Shown one piece after another: positions 44,875 to 56,785 of a stretch of DNA of 64,000 nt. This DNA comes from Heterotrichella gracilis. Its lineage: Eukaryota; Sar; Xanthophyceae; Tribonematales; Xanthonemataceae. Location of the stretch: assembly GCA_032358255.1 (NCBI GenBank), contig JAULBX010009106.1, positions 1 through 64,000 of the forward strand. Reading direction: 5' to 3'. A program made the position numbers and the translations under genes. The notes under the pieces are model-generated. The model was not told the origin of the DNA and made no database searches. It was given only the letters and a program-made list of their open reading frames with translations. The stretch's first letter is position 1. Every line of letters begins with the position of its first letter.

Positions 44875-47586
44875 CTACACCTGCTTCCTCCTCCTCTCCA
44901 CCGCCTGCCGCCGCTCCACCCACTGGTGCCTCGCAACCGCCTCCACCAGCCCCACGACAAGGGTTGGTAGCACATACTGCCGCACCACGCGCGCCGCCAG
45001 CGCCCTCGCCCCGCACCCACACCCAAGCTCCTCGGGAGCACAGCCAGGGGGGAGTATCATGATCGCTTCCACCACCAGGCACAGCGCCTGTATGGGCAGC
45101 TGGATGCACGTGCGCAGCTGGCCGAGTAGGGTAAGTTTGGCCAAGGGAACCCTAGACAGGAGCCGGACGGAGCCCCAGTACAGGAACCTCTGCGAGGGGA
45201 TAAAATATGGTTGAAATCTGTACTTTTATGGGGTCAGGAGGGCTTTATGAGGGGGCAAGGGGGTGGGGCTTGGCACAGCTGCCTGTGAAAAAGGTGGAGA
45301 GCCTTGTGTTGCGGTGCCGCGGATGAGGTGTACTCGACTGCCCAAGGTTGAGATGCCTTGAATGATGGCAACCAGATGGCAGTGGTAGGGCATGCACAAT
45401 GCATGTCCCAGATGCCCGCCACAAGTGAGACATGGTACTTTGCTGCCGCGCATATGTGACTGAATGCTCTTCGCTGCTTGCCTTATTCGCATGCCCTTGC
45501 GCAAGCTTTTGAGAGGCAACCTCGACAACCAAGCATCGCGCCATGCAACGCGGGGGTGCTGGTTGCTGTTCAGTAGTGCAATGAAAGGCCCTCCTTTCCG
45601 CCCCAACACAAATGTTTATATTGTTTGCAGTGTCTGATGATGAGGGTGTGTGCGTACCCCTGGGTTTAGGGTGTAGGGTAGGGTGTACGGCTCCGCAAAT
45701 GCATCCGCCCGGGGTTTAGGGTTAGGGTGTGCGTACCCCTGGTGATGTGGTCGTGGGCGGAAGCGGTAAAGGGATCGGGAGCGGCGTGCGGCACCACAGC
45801 GCCGCCACTGCCACCCGCGCCAGCCTACCCACAGCCTGCACCTGCTCGCGGTACTCCATACACCACCTGGAAGAAAAGAGTATGGGACAAGAAGTTGACA
45901 AGGACGGCATCAAGGGCTTGCTGGGCAGCCCACGTGACAAAAAAATTTGAGTAGTACTTTCTACTCCGGGTGGAAAACATTCCAGGAAAGGCATGAAATA
46001 AGCAGCTTTTATAACGCAGTGCCACAACACAGGTGAGTGGCGCAAGCATGCGCAGCGTGAACCGCTACCCTGGCTGCCCTGCTGGAGTGCGCGTGGTTCA
46101 GGGTTTAGGGTTTGGCGCTGACTCACATGGGCAGGAAGGGGGTGGCCACCGCCCACACCGATAGCACCGTCAGCAGCCAGCAGTGGGCCGCAATGGCCAG
46201 CGGGGTGCCTGTGTGCAGCCAGTCCGTACAGGTCACCAGCACGGTGGTGAGGGTGCACAGCCCCAGGGTGAGGTTGAACCCCGAGACCTTCTGGCCGTGC
46301 CATTGGGTGAACGCGCGCTCATGGGAGGGGTTGGTGAACCGCAGCCGCTGCCAGGAGAAGGTTGCGGGCTCGGGGCCTGCAGCAGGTTCCTCGTCGGAGG
46401 GTTTTGGGCAGGGTTTTTGGCAGCTGTCCCCGGAGACGTCGGGGTCTGGTTGGCAGCTGGAGCTGCTGTCTGCGCTGTGGGTGGGGTTGGTCTGGGGCTT
46501 GGTGGTGTGTGGCTGCTGGGGAGGGTCCTGGGTGGCGCACGGGTGCGGTTAGGGTTTAAGGTTTTGCACGGCGGCTCGGGTGGCACGCGGGTGTGGGTGA
46601 GGCCATGCAGCGGTTTGGTTGGTCACTTATGTGCGTTCCAGTGAAACCTTGTATGCCTTGCATAGGCCAGCCCTGTTCTGGCACTGCAAGAACCACCTCT
46701 GCACGGCGTCCCCATGCATGACCCAACATGTTGAGACTCTCAACTGAGAGGTGGGCGACCAGTGGGTAGAGGGGAGGTTGCAACAAGGTGTTGGAACACT
46801 GAGAGACCACCAGCAGTTTCAGGGTCCTGTTTAAAAGCATCTGCCCAGTTCCTTAGATTGTATCCACACCATGTCCAACGAGTGGTATCGTACCAGCAGG
46901 CAGTTCTCCTTGCGTTGCAGCTCGTGAGCCAGGATATGGAAGAAGAACAAAGGCGGCCCTATCACGTTCCTGTGGGCAGAGGTACATCGTCACACAAGCT
47001 GTTTCCATGCAGCATAAACACCGAAAACGTCAAGCCAGGCAGCCATTTCGGTGTGTGTACCAGCAACACCAGCAGCGGGAGTGTGCGTGCACCCAGCAGC
47101 GACGGACCTTGCTGAGATCTCCTCCAACGTCAGCTTGCTCCTGATGGCTTGCAGGACCGGCGGGGAGTATATGTTGCTCAACACCTCGGCCACCACCTGC
47201 AATCAGAATCAAGTGTAACTGTGATGTTATAAAAAGGGACTGTTGCTCACAGCACAGCGTTTCCTGCCCAACGAACGGGCCAGTTTGGCTGCTTTGTTTT
47301 CCAGAAAAGGCAGCAAGGTTTGCTGAGGAAGGCACTGGCAGCATAAACTACTGGTTGCGAGGCTGCGTTGCAATTGAGGGTGTGGACAAACTGGTCCGTT
47401 GCGAGTCCCAATGGGTCCCAACGGGCACAGGTGTAGGCCTGAAGCCCGTCAGTGAGACCAAAATACAGGAGGCTGAAAGATAAGCTGGTATGGTTGTTGG
47501 CGACGTCGCCTCACCTGCTCAAAGTGTGGGGATTGCTGCAAATTGGAGAGCACCCGCTGCTCTGATGGGTTGAGTGCCACCCCCAT
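44875..47586 (-). CDS. Multi-pass membrane protein of unknown function
   Basis: Six minus-strand exons join in exact phase: 47586-47515, 47196-47108, 46969-46894, 46527-46127, 45866-45737 and 45189-44875; 360 aa. The first 80 residues are soluble (SEQRVLSNLQ, LTLEEISARNVIG, FFFHILAHELQ). A Ser/Pro/Gln-rich linker of about 50 residues follows. Then come the membrane part (LTLGLCTLTTVLVTC, HCWLLTVLSVWAVATPFLP, LVVEAIMILPPG, YVLPTLVVGLVEAV) and a strongly basic tail ending RRRKQV: about four to five helices. I do not recognise the family; membrane-anchored algal signalling proteins are only a loose guess. The ATG at 47586 is the first in frame, but more 5' exons may exist. The stop at 44877-44875 lies in a CAGGTGTAG context that could be a donor. 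The gene is convergent with PFOR and divergent from the helicase, about 770 bp apart. Confidence 0.75.
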
Positions 47587-48358
47587 GCCGACAAGCTGCC
47601 TCAAGAGGCCCCACCAAGTGTATCGTTTGCGTTATAGAGCCCAGGTTACACTACAGCTCGGCAGAAGACGTGCAGCGGTTGCGGCCCAGCCAAGGTCTGG
47701 TAATGGTCTGGGCTAGCTGGGACGGTGCCCTGCTTGTGTGGTACGAATCAGGTACTCCCCCACTTGCAGTCCCACTCTGGCAATAAAAAAGCACTCTCCC
47801 ATCGACCACGAGGTTGCTTAGAGACTCGTTTCGGGAGCACGCTGGTTATCCCACTCGCGTTGCCAGTGAATGCGCGGTGTGGCTAGGGGCTTACGCAAAG
47901 CTGGCGACTTGTATGAAGGCTGCCAAAAAGGTGGCTGAGGCCAAAAAGCTCACTTTGATTCACGTGGCGCTGGAAGATGATATACATAACTACGGGAAAG
48001 TCGCGTTATCTAGGGCCCACAAGCAGCCGAGTGGTGACACGGTAGCTCCTCTTGGTGGCGCCAACGGTTTAGGAACGAAACCGTGCCGACAACAGCATGT
48101 GAAAGGCAGAAAAACCACCTGCCAACCACCACAACGCAGCATTTCGTACACAGCAGCACTTTGCGCCCCTTGCCGACGCGCCGCATCTGCTGCAAAAAGT
48201 CCCCACGAGTGTGTCAACACTCGGCTGCTACCTTTTTTGGCGCGCCAGGGTTTGCCCAGGCCTCAGCCCCAAACCTTTGCCTATTTGCACTCAAAGCACG
48301 AGCTGGCCGGCAGAAAACCCACCTTCCTTACCAAACCCCAACCCTCGCTCTTGCACCG
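47587..48358. promoter_or_regulatory. Divergent promoter region (inferred)
   Basis: About 770 bp separate the start codons of the minus-strand membrane-protein gene and the plus-strand helicase. I see no TATA box or known element clearly enough to mark. An open frame continues in phase upstream of the helicase ATG from 48083, so part of this may be coding or 5' UTR. Confidence 0.4.
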
Positions 48359-51300
48359 ATGAACGCCTCCTGTTCAGGCGTTCAGGGGGGTCAAATGACA
48401 GCGAGACGTACCTTGGGCCGCCAGGCCGTACGGGCCATATGGACAGCAACACACAGCACCAGCGTGCTGCCGCAGCCGGCCGCCGGATGCCTGGTGCGCC
48501 CGAGCCTGTTCAAGTCCTCAGAGTCTTCCTTCAACGGCAAGGCCCTGTGGAGGCTTGTGGTGGGCAGGGCTGCGAGCACCAGCACCAGGCCCTCGGCACA
48601 CCAGCAGAAGAGCTCGTTCGCCGTTGCCGTGAGTGCCTGCAACGCCCTGCCCTCGCCAAACGAACACAAAACCACCTGGTTGTTACACTCTTGTTGCGTA
48701 CTGTCACGGTGTTTAAACCTCGTCGTGGTTTTGCTCCCAACCCTCGTGTGTGCAGCAGCCGTCGCCAGGCCTAACCAGCTTTTGCTTCGCTTGCTTACCG
48801 CGCTTTACTCTCTTTTGCTTTGGCGACAACCAGTCCTTGGATCCTTTTCTCCAACTTGTACTTTTCTCCCTGTTGTTGGCTGCCGAAATCCCGCAACCTC
48901 CCGATCCCGCCCCCACCCTCCGCCACTATGCATGCATATACGCTTCGCAACCCACACGACCCTCCTCCGCCTCGCCTGACACCCTTTTGACACCCACCAC
49001 TTGCTCCGTTTAACAATCACACCCTTTCCTCCGTTCCAGGTCGAGGTGGAGCGCGAAGCCGCAGAGCTGACTGAGCAGATCCAGGCCCTGGAGCTGGCAC
49101 TCGAAGTGCCCGTGCAAGAGGCTGCTGGCCCTGTCGACGAGTCACTCATGGTGCGAGACGAACCCAGTGCCCAAATAAGGCTACCCTTTGAACCGCCAGT
49201 TCAACTCCAGGCTGCCAGCGCTTCTGTGTGCAAGCAGCCTGCGTGTGTGTCCACCTGCCCTTGCCCCCACCACAACGCCACTGTAGACGGCTGCCTGCGT
49301 GCACCCGGCAAGCCTTTTTGCCTTCACCCACCACCTACCTACCTTCCTCTTTCGCTCTACCTGACCTTGCTACAGCTGCTGCCTCCAGCCTCCCTCCCTC
49401 CCTCCCTTCCTCCCCGACCTGCAAATCCCTACCCACCACCCACCCACTCACACCCCTTGGCCCCCCTCCTTCCAGCTGGTCAACTGCAACCTGTCTGACG
49501 AGACCATCAGGGCACTGGAGGGGCGCGGGATCACCTCCCTGTTTGCCATCCAGAAGGAGGTGTATGAGCCCGCAAGGGCAGGCAAGGACCTGATTGCGCG
49601 CGCCCGCACAGGCTCTGGCAAGACCCTGGCCTTTGCCCTGCCAGTCATTGAGGACCTGCTCAAGGTGTGAAGGGTTTTGGAAGGGTGTAGGGTTCCGATA
49701 GGTGCAGTGTGTGTGCGCCCAGGGTGAGGCAAGACCCTGGCCTTTGCCCTCTTGTTAGCGAAGACCTGCTCAAGGTGTGTGGGGTTTGGAAGAGATGTTG
49801 TAGCTGGGTAGGGTGCAGATATGCGGCTTTTGAGACCAGCCCTGTATGCTTTCAGGCTGTGCGGTTAGCCAGGTTTGACAGGGCAGTGCGTTTGTCGCCT
49901 GTGGCTTTGTGCGCCCCCTTTCGCCTGTCTGCTTAATGAAACTGCGCTGACATAGGGTGCTTTCTGCTTCTGCTCCCATCTCCCCAACCACACACACACA
50001 CCACTGTGGCTGTGCGCCGTGGTCACCACCCTTACGCCCCTCCGCCCCCACACCACCCACCCCGCACCCCACACCACCGCAGGAGGACCGCGCCGCCGGC
50101 GTCAAGCCCCGCAAGGGACGCGCCCCCCGCTGCATCATCCTGGCACCTACCCGGGAGCTGGCCAAGCAGGTGGAGAGGGAGTTCACCGCCGCTGCCCCGG
50201 GGCTGCGGGTGGGGTGCTACTATGGCGGCACCTCCATCGTGCCCCAGGAGCGCGAGCTGAGCCGCGAGGGCGTGGACGTGGTTGTGGGCACCCCCGGCAG
50301 GGTGATCGACCTCATCGACAGGAACGTGCTGGACCTGTCAAAGGTAAGAAGGGTTTTTGGGTTGGCAAACCTGTAAAGGGTTTTGGGGCGCAGGGAGGGT
50401 GATTGTGTAGGGATTCGGGGCGCAGGCAGGGCGGGCCAGTGTGGTTTTAGTGGGTAGGTTCTGTGGTGGCTGGGCTACGAGGGGGAGCCCCACAGAAACG
50501 ACCTAACAGGTTGGGGAGAAAGCCCCGTGTGGGTGGGATTCCCATCGCGCTGTGTGCATTTTAAGTGACGGAGCGGGGATGGACCTAGTGAACAGGGGCA
50601 CGCCTCCTTTACAGTGGCATTGCCAGCTGATGGAACCTGCCTGTCTGGACAAGCTTTCTGGCTGCTATCTGCCTGGGGAGCGCAAACAGCAGCCCGCTGG
50701 ACCTCTACTAGTTGTGTTGGTGGCCAGGATGGATGCCGCAACACACCACCACCGCCGCCCCCCTCTCACCCCCCTCCCTCCTCCCCCGCAGATCCGCTTT
50801 GCCATCCTGGATGAGGCCGACCAGATGCTCAACGTTGGCTTTGAGAAGGATGTGGAACACATCCTGGAGAACGCCCCCCAGGAGCGCCAGTCCATGCTGT
50901 TCTCAGCCACCCTTCCCCGCTGGGTGAAGACGCTGGTGAAGCGCTTTTTGAACAACCCCATCACCATCGACCTGGTGGGCGACGACCAGACCGGCAAGAT
51001 GGCGGAGAGCATCACGTGAGTGGGGTTGTGTGGGTGGGTGGCTGTGATCTAGCTGGTCTGGGATGTGCAGAGGGGGAGGCGTCTGGTTTTTAAGGTCCCT
51101 TTCTTCCTCCTCCACCTATTCCTCTCTCTATCTGTGTTCCCAAACCCACTTTGCCTTTTTGTTGCGCTTCCCGTAACATCTCCTCTAGGGTGAAGGGGAG
51201 AGTGCACTCCCCTCTCACGCCCCATGTCACGTAGCGCCTTGGCCATCCAGGTGGCCCCTTAACCCCGAACCCTAAACCCTAATTTCACATCCCCTCCCCC

Positions 51301-54300
51301 TTCGCAGCGCCTTTGCCATCCAGGTAGCCCCCGAGGCCCGCCGCTCAATCCTGGCCGACATCCTGACGGTGTACAACCAGGACGGGGGCAAGGCAATCGT
51401 GTTCACGCAGACCAAGCGCGAGGCGGACGAGGTGGCGGCTGCCATCGCAACCACGCACCCCTGCGAGGTAACCAGCTACGGTCTGTTTGGGGCAAGGGTG
51501 TCGGGTCACTGCAGGCCAAGCGGGGCTGGTGGCACCCTCCATGCATCCGAGGCTGTTATGGCGCTGTGATGCCTCAGTGAGCCATTAGCAAGGGTCCCAA
51601 TCCTGGCGTGGCCACCCTACCACCCTACCAGTTCTCTTCTGTATAGTAAGGAGACGCTGCCGTGCTGGACGGGCTCAGAACCCTATTACCCCAGAACACA
51701 CAGAGCCAAACCCTAAAAACCCTCGGCCCCACCGCAGGCCCTGCACGGCGACATCGCCCAGAAGAGCCGCGACGCAGTCCTTGACGGGTTCAGGGCGGGA
51801 GACTTTACAGTTCTTGTGGCAACTGATGTGGCTGCCCGGGGGCTGGACATCCCCGAGGTCGACCTGGTGGTACACTACGAGCTGCCACAGGTGCGCGGGG
51901 TGGACCCTAGGGATGGGTTTTTGACGGGTTCCGGGGCGGGTGTGGGGTGAGGGTTTTCAATGTGCTAGTGATTGCTGATGTGGCTGCCCGGGGTCTGGAC
52001 GTCCCCAAGGTTGACCTGGTGGTACACTACGAGCTGCCACAGGTGCGCGGGATGGACCCTAGGGAAGGTTTTTTTGCTGGTTTGTTTCCCACCTTGTGTG
52101 CATGTGGAGCGGCCGTGTGAGGTGGGAGGTCAATGTAAGAGTTCATCAACAGGTGAAACAGCTCCTGCACATTGACCTCACCGCGTTTAAGTGCTGGGCT
52201 ACATCCAACAATAAAACCCTGCCCTTTGCGACTCCAACCCGCCTAGGATCCACCGGAGGAGGAAAAGCCCGAAACCCTAACCCCCCCACCGCAGGAGCCC
52301 GAGGGCTTCTTGCATCGCAGCGGGCGCACCGGGCGCGCCGGGCGCTCTGGCACCACCATCGCCCTGTTCACCCGCAAAGAGCTTGGCTACTTCAAGCGCG
52401 TGCTGCGTGAGACCGAGACCAAGAACATTACCATGGTTGGGCCGCCCTCGCCCCAGCAGGTCATGCAGGCCTCCACAAAGATGGTGCGTGGGAAACCCTA
52501 GGGTTTTGGCGGGGGCCGGTAGGGTTTGTGGTGTGGGGGTTGGATACGGCGGGGGACGGTACTAGGGTTTGGTGGGAACCCTAGCGGGTGCTGCGGGAGA
52601 TTGAGGGTAAGAACATCACCATGGTGGGGCCGCCCTCGACCCAGCACGTCACGGAGGCCTCCTCAAAGATGGTTTGGGGAACCCTAGGGAGGGTTTGGCT
52701 GCAGGCGGTAGGGTTTGTGCTATGGGGTTGTTGGTTTTACAGGTGGGTGGGTGGAAGGGTTTGGCGGGGGATGAGGGTTTTGTGGGGTGGGTGGGCTGGT
52801 GTGGGCGAGGTATGCGAGGGGGTGAAGAACTTGGAACTTGGGTCGCAACATTTATTGGTCCACTGTGGAATCCAGCGTGGAATTTGACAAAATGGGGCGC
52901 AGTGCACTCGAGAATGTGGCATATGCTAGTGGGCGCTAAATTACTACAATGTGGTATGCACACTGAACTCTAGGATGCCCCACATACGAATCCTTACATA
53001 CACACACCCCTCCCTTGCCCAGGTCCTGTCCCGCCTGGACCGCAACCCTAGGGTATTGGTTGATTTTATCAAATATGTACATCTTGTAGCCATTTCGCTT
53101 ACTCTTACTCTGAGTTACTCTGGAATTCAAGCTTGGCAAGGTTGACAATGGGCGGTGGCATAGTACGGACACCGTCAAAGCGCAAGGTTGGAAACATGCA
53201 ATCCCCCGTCTGCTGACTCAATCCCCACCCACCCAGGTCCTCTCCCGCCTGGACCGCATCGACCCCGAGGTGCGCGACTTCTTCCTGCCCGCCGCCCACC
53301 TGCTGGTGCAAACCGAGGGTGACGTGACTGTCAAGATCGCAAAGGCCCTGGCCGCGCTGTCCGGCATGCGCCACATACCCCGGCCAAGGTCGCTCATCAC
53401 ACAGGTGGGTGGTGGGTGTGGAGGGGACGGTGTGGGTGTGGGGAGGGGACGGTGTGGGTGTGGGGTGTGGGTGTGGGGTGGTGAGGAGGGAGTGCCGTTG
53501 GTCATACTGTTGGGTGGGGGATGTGGCGGCGGCGGTGGTGGTGCTGATGGTGACATGGAGGTGCACAAAGCATGCAATATAAATTTCTGACAAGCCTTTC
53601 ACCTGTGCAGACATGTACGTCCTCACATGTACATTGTTTACCTGCTGACTCAGTATAGAAGGGGCAAACCTGGATTGAACCCCTCTCCTCCCACACACCC
53701 ACCCCCTAAACCCCCCACTCACCACCCACCGCAGGAGTCAGGCATGATCACCCTGGCGATGGTCCAGGAGGGGGGTAGGTTGACCTCCCCAGGCTCGGTG
53801 CTGGGCTCGCTCCAGCGCATGTTCCCAAGCGTGAACGTGAACCGGGTGGGAAAGATGCGCCCACTCACGTCGGCGGATGGCAAGCAGGGCTTTGCCTTTG
53901 ACCTGCAGGTGCGCTTTCCCTTTAACTCTGAGCACTAAACCCTAAACTTAAACCCTTATCCAGGGTAGCAGGGCGTTACACGCAGTGAAATAAATGTTGA
54001 ACGGCGCCAGGCAGTCGAGTCCTTGCACTGTTTTTTCCACTGAGCTTGCGTGATAAGGGGATGTGGATCAGGGGAGAAATGGTAGCAGTGATTACGAATA
54101 AAGCCTGTCCCTGGGACTTCAAATTCTAGACCATAAATCCTCCCCACCCTGGCTCTGAACCCCTGACCCTTGCGCTCGCAGGAGAGCGTCGCCCGGGAGA
54201 TCCTGGCACAGATGAACGACCTCCCCGCGGGCGGCCCCAGCCTCTACCGCCCCGAGTCCCTCCCCATGGAGGAGGATGACCGGAGGGGCGGCCGCTCCTC

Positions 54301-55145
54301 AGACAGGAGCAGCTACGAACGCGGCGGTGGCGGCGGCTACGCGGCCCGCGACGGCGGCCGCGGCGGATATCGTGGCAGCAGCGGCGGCGGCGGCGGTGGT
54401 TACGGCGGCAGGGATGGCGGCGACCGGGGGCGCAGCAGCTATGGCGGTGGCGGCAGCAGGGGGGGTGGCAGCAGGAGCGGGGGGAGCAGGGGAGGCGGCG
54501 GCGGGGGCTACTCTGACCGCTCTTCCAGGGATAGCGGCGGCTACAGCGGGGGCTCGGACAGGGCTCCCCGGGACAGCTGGTACGGCGGTGGGGATGGGAA
54601 GTGGTATGACGGCGTCGGTGGCGACAGGTGTGTGTGAGACTGTGGGTGTTCCCTCCTGTTAGGGTGTGAGTTGGGGCCTGTTTGTGGGTGGGGGGTGTTT
54701 AGATATCCATTTGGAGGGGGTGACGGGGGGTTTTGGAGGTGGTATGTAGGTTGTGTGCTGTGGTATCATCGACAGCTCCTGCGCAGGTTCTGTGCCTGGT
54801 GAGTGCTGCTGCATGCCTGCGCCGTCCTATGGGCATTCCGCCCTGGTTTCTCAAGCGCTACTTAACACTGCACAACATGCGCATGTCACGCCCAGCTCCA
54901 CACAATACCCTAAACCTGCTTCTCCCCTGTGCAGGTCCAGCAAGAAATACGAGGGTGGGCGCGACGGGGGCAAGGCGCCCTTCGGTGGCGCAGCCCGGAG
55001 GGGCGGCGGCGGTGGCGGCTACAGCAGCGGCGGTGGCTACAGCGGCGGTGGCGGGGGCGGCGGGTACAGTGGCGGCAGGTCAAGCGGGTCTGATGCGGGT
55101 GCTGCCTCAGGGCGCGGGTACTCCGCATGGAAGGACGCGTGGTAA
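48359..55145 (+). CDS. Chloroplast DEAD-box RNA helicase, RH3-like, with GUCT domain and Gly/Arg-rich tail
   Basis: An ATP-dependent RNA helicase expected in plastid intron splicing and ribosome assembly. Twelve phased exons: 48359-48628, 49040-49150, 49476-49664, 50083-50343, 50792-51015, 51308-51467, 51738-51890, 52295-52483, 53237-53404, 53735-53908, 54182-54627 and 54935-55145; 851 aa. Residues 1-90 are rich in Ser, Arg, Ala and Gln and look like a transit peptide. Motifs: Q-motif region [16 protein letters not shown] (170-177); APTREL; TPGR; LDEAD (283-287); SAT (315-317); [15 protein letters not shown] (463-473). The domain at about 576-633 ([25 protein letters not shown]) matches the GUCT domain of the plant RH3/RH7 and bacterial DbpA-like groups. 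The last 215 residues are (GGY/GGR/SGG)n, an RGG-like RNA-binding tail much longer than in Arabidopsis RH3, from memory. The start could also be the in-frame ATG at 48395 or further 5'. Confidence 0.93.
49733..49790 (+). repeat. Echo of helicase exon 3 3' edge
   Basis: CCTGGCCTTTGCCCT and GAaGACCTGCTCAAGGTGTG repeat the end of exon 3 (49626-49680) with its donor. The copied frame is disturbed in the middle. Confidence 0.85.
51969..52087 (+). repeat. In-frame echo of helicase exon 7 3' half and donor
   Basis: The copy of 51819-51938 keeps GTGGCTGCCCGGGG-CTGGAC, GACCTGGTGGTACACTACGA and GCTGCCACAGGTGCGCGG. It would re-encode the RGLD motif and has the same donor. Base changes are few and mostly silent or conservative. 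Confidence 0.93.
52586..52697 (+). repeat. In-frame echo of helicase exon 8 3' half
   Basis: The copy of 52397-52510 keeps the frame through [10 protein letters not shown] and AS-SKM, but the donor-like site is altered (ATGGTTTGG instead of ATGGTGCGT). CCCTAGGG spacers are copied too. Confidence 0.92.
53018..53052 (+). repeat. Echo of helicase exon 9 5' edge
   Basis: CCCAGGTCCTgTCCCGCCTG and GACCGCA repeat the acceptor and start of the exon at 53237, 218 bp upstream. Confidence 0.88.
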
Positions 55146-56785
55146 AGCCCTGGCGTAGGGTTTTTGCCGGCGCGGGGAGGGTGTCTGTCTGGGCTGGGGG
55201 TGGAGCGTTGAACCCTAGGGGCGGCACAGTGTACCCTGCACTAGGTTTTCCCAAGGGGTTGCCGGCAGTGCAATGGCGGCGCACGGCGCCCCTCCAACGG
55301 ATGCGTGAATTGGAGAGTTTTTATTATTTTCTGGGGGGCGTGGGGGGTCAATTACTGATTATATTGTGGTTGACACCGCTGCACATGCAGTGCATCATGG
55401 TTTGGGCTCCCCAATGGTCAATGTCATACACATATGACAGGGTTCTGGTCCACCTAGGGTAAATGAAGCCCTGTGGCGCCTATCGCGGTGGCTGTACAGC
55501 GGGCGGCAACGTGCGCAATCATCGGTAATTTGTTTGCAGCTTGGGCTTACCTGCACCCGTTGTGTATGTGTTTGTTTAGTGCGGGCCCCGGGCTGGTTGC
55601 CGGAAATGGGCGCACCTTGTGTGCCCAAGGGGTTTTGTGTGCAATTTTGGAATGCCACAGTAGCCTAGGAGGAGATTATGCTATTAGCCAGGCTCGAGTA
55701 TACTGTCTACAATCTTCCATACATTGTACCAGTTGTGCAAGACTAGTCATGATTATGGTAGTAATATCCTAATGACTCCTACAAAACGTGGGGGATTTTC
55801 TATGACCGCCCTAATTGCCCGCTGGGGTTGCACCAAGTACAATAATGATTATCTGCAATCGGCACAAGACATTGCCAATGTAACACTACAGTCATCAACG
55901 AATTTTAAGATGTGACATATGGCATTCAGCCAATGGTCCGAATCTGGATCTGCGTCAAACATGTCAAACTAGACGTTCTGAACCACTTTCAACTTGAAGA
56001 AGTTTACAGTAAGTGTTGAAGTTTTCAATTGACCCCAAGTTAACACTAACGGTTGCAGCCGCATGCATACGCCGTTCGGAGCTAAAATTTATTTCACATT
56101 GTGCAGTATCAGTGCCCAGCCAAATGGAAGCTATGAGTCAAGAACTCGTCAACATTTGGCCCAGTGACACTCAAGAGGTCCAAGCTGAGGGTCCTCAGGC
56201 GTCTTGCCATCACCGGATCCATCATGTTGCATGCATATTATGGCAGGAGCCCAGCGCTGTAAACCGCGCAGGAGCCTGGCTCCTTGTGGAGGCTGGAGCT
56301 GGGCCAGGCAGCGCTGCAGGGGCAAACCATGATGCCAAAACAGGTCCAAGACTTGACGAATATGAAAAGGAAAGCTTAACAACGCACAGACACAGTACTC
56401 GCGAGGTACTCCACATCGCCACCTGACAGCTCCTCGAAAAAGGCTTAGCATCTATCACAAGTCTGCCAGGCACACCTAGCATTCACAGATGATACCCATC
56501 CGATCCGTCATGCGGAGCAAATCATCCCTAGGCTAGGCGCTGCCATCAGCTGCACCACACCCCTCCACAGGTACTGCAACAACCCCCCTCTAGTTCAAGC
56601 TGCGAGTGACTCCCTCAAGTCACTGGCAATCGCACGGCGCCCACTGCCTTGACATGCCACGCCCATGAACAAATTCATGCCGCGCTTGGCATGACAGCTT
56701 TCTGCGAATGTATGGTACATCCGATGTGCATTTATTACCACACATCTCCCCACCCCCTCCCCAGGCCTTTTCCCCCTTGGGGCCA
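55146..56785. other. Convergent spacer, helicase and membrane-protein genes
   Basis: Contains both 3' UTRs. The helicase stop is at 55143-55145 and the minus-strand stop at 56788-56786. Open frames of up to 137 codons (56013-56426) show no recognisable domain. Between 55400 and 56500 the composition is less GC-rich and free of TTTAGGG. I see no RNA gene or transposon termini. Confidence 0.5.

Noticed and set aside
54276-54662. Alanine-rich 128-codon frame
   Set aside because: It is a shadow of the GGC-rich glycine tail of the helicase in another frame.
56013-56451. Overlapping open frames on both strands in the convergent spacer
   Set aside because: Neither shows recognisable residues or phased exons.
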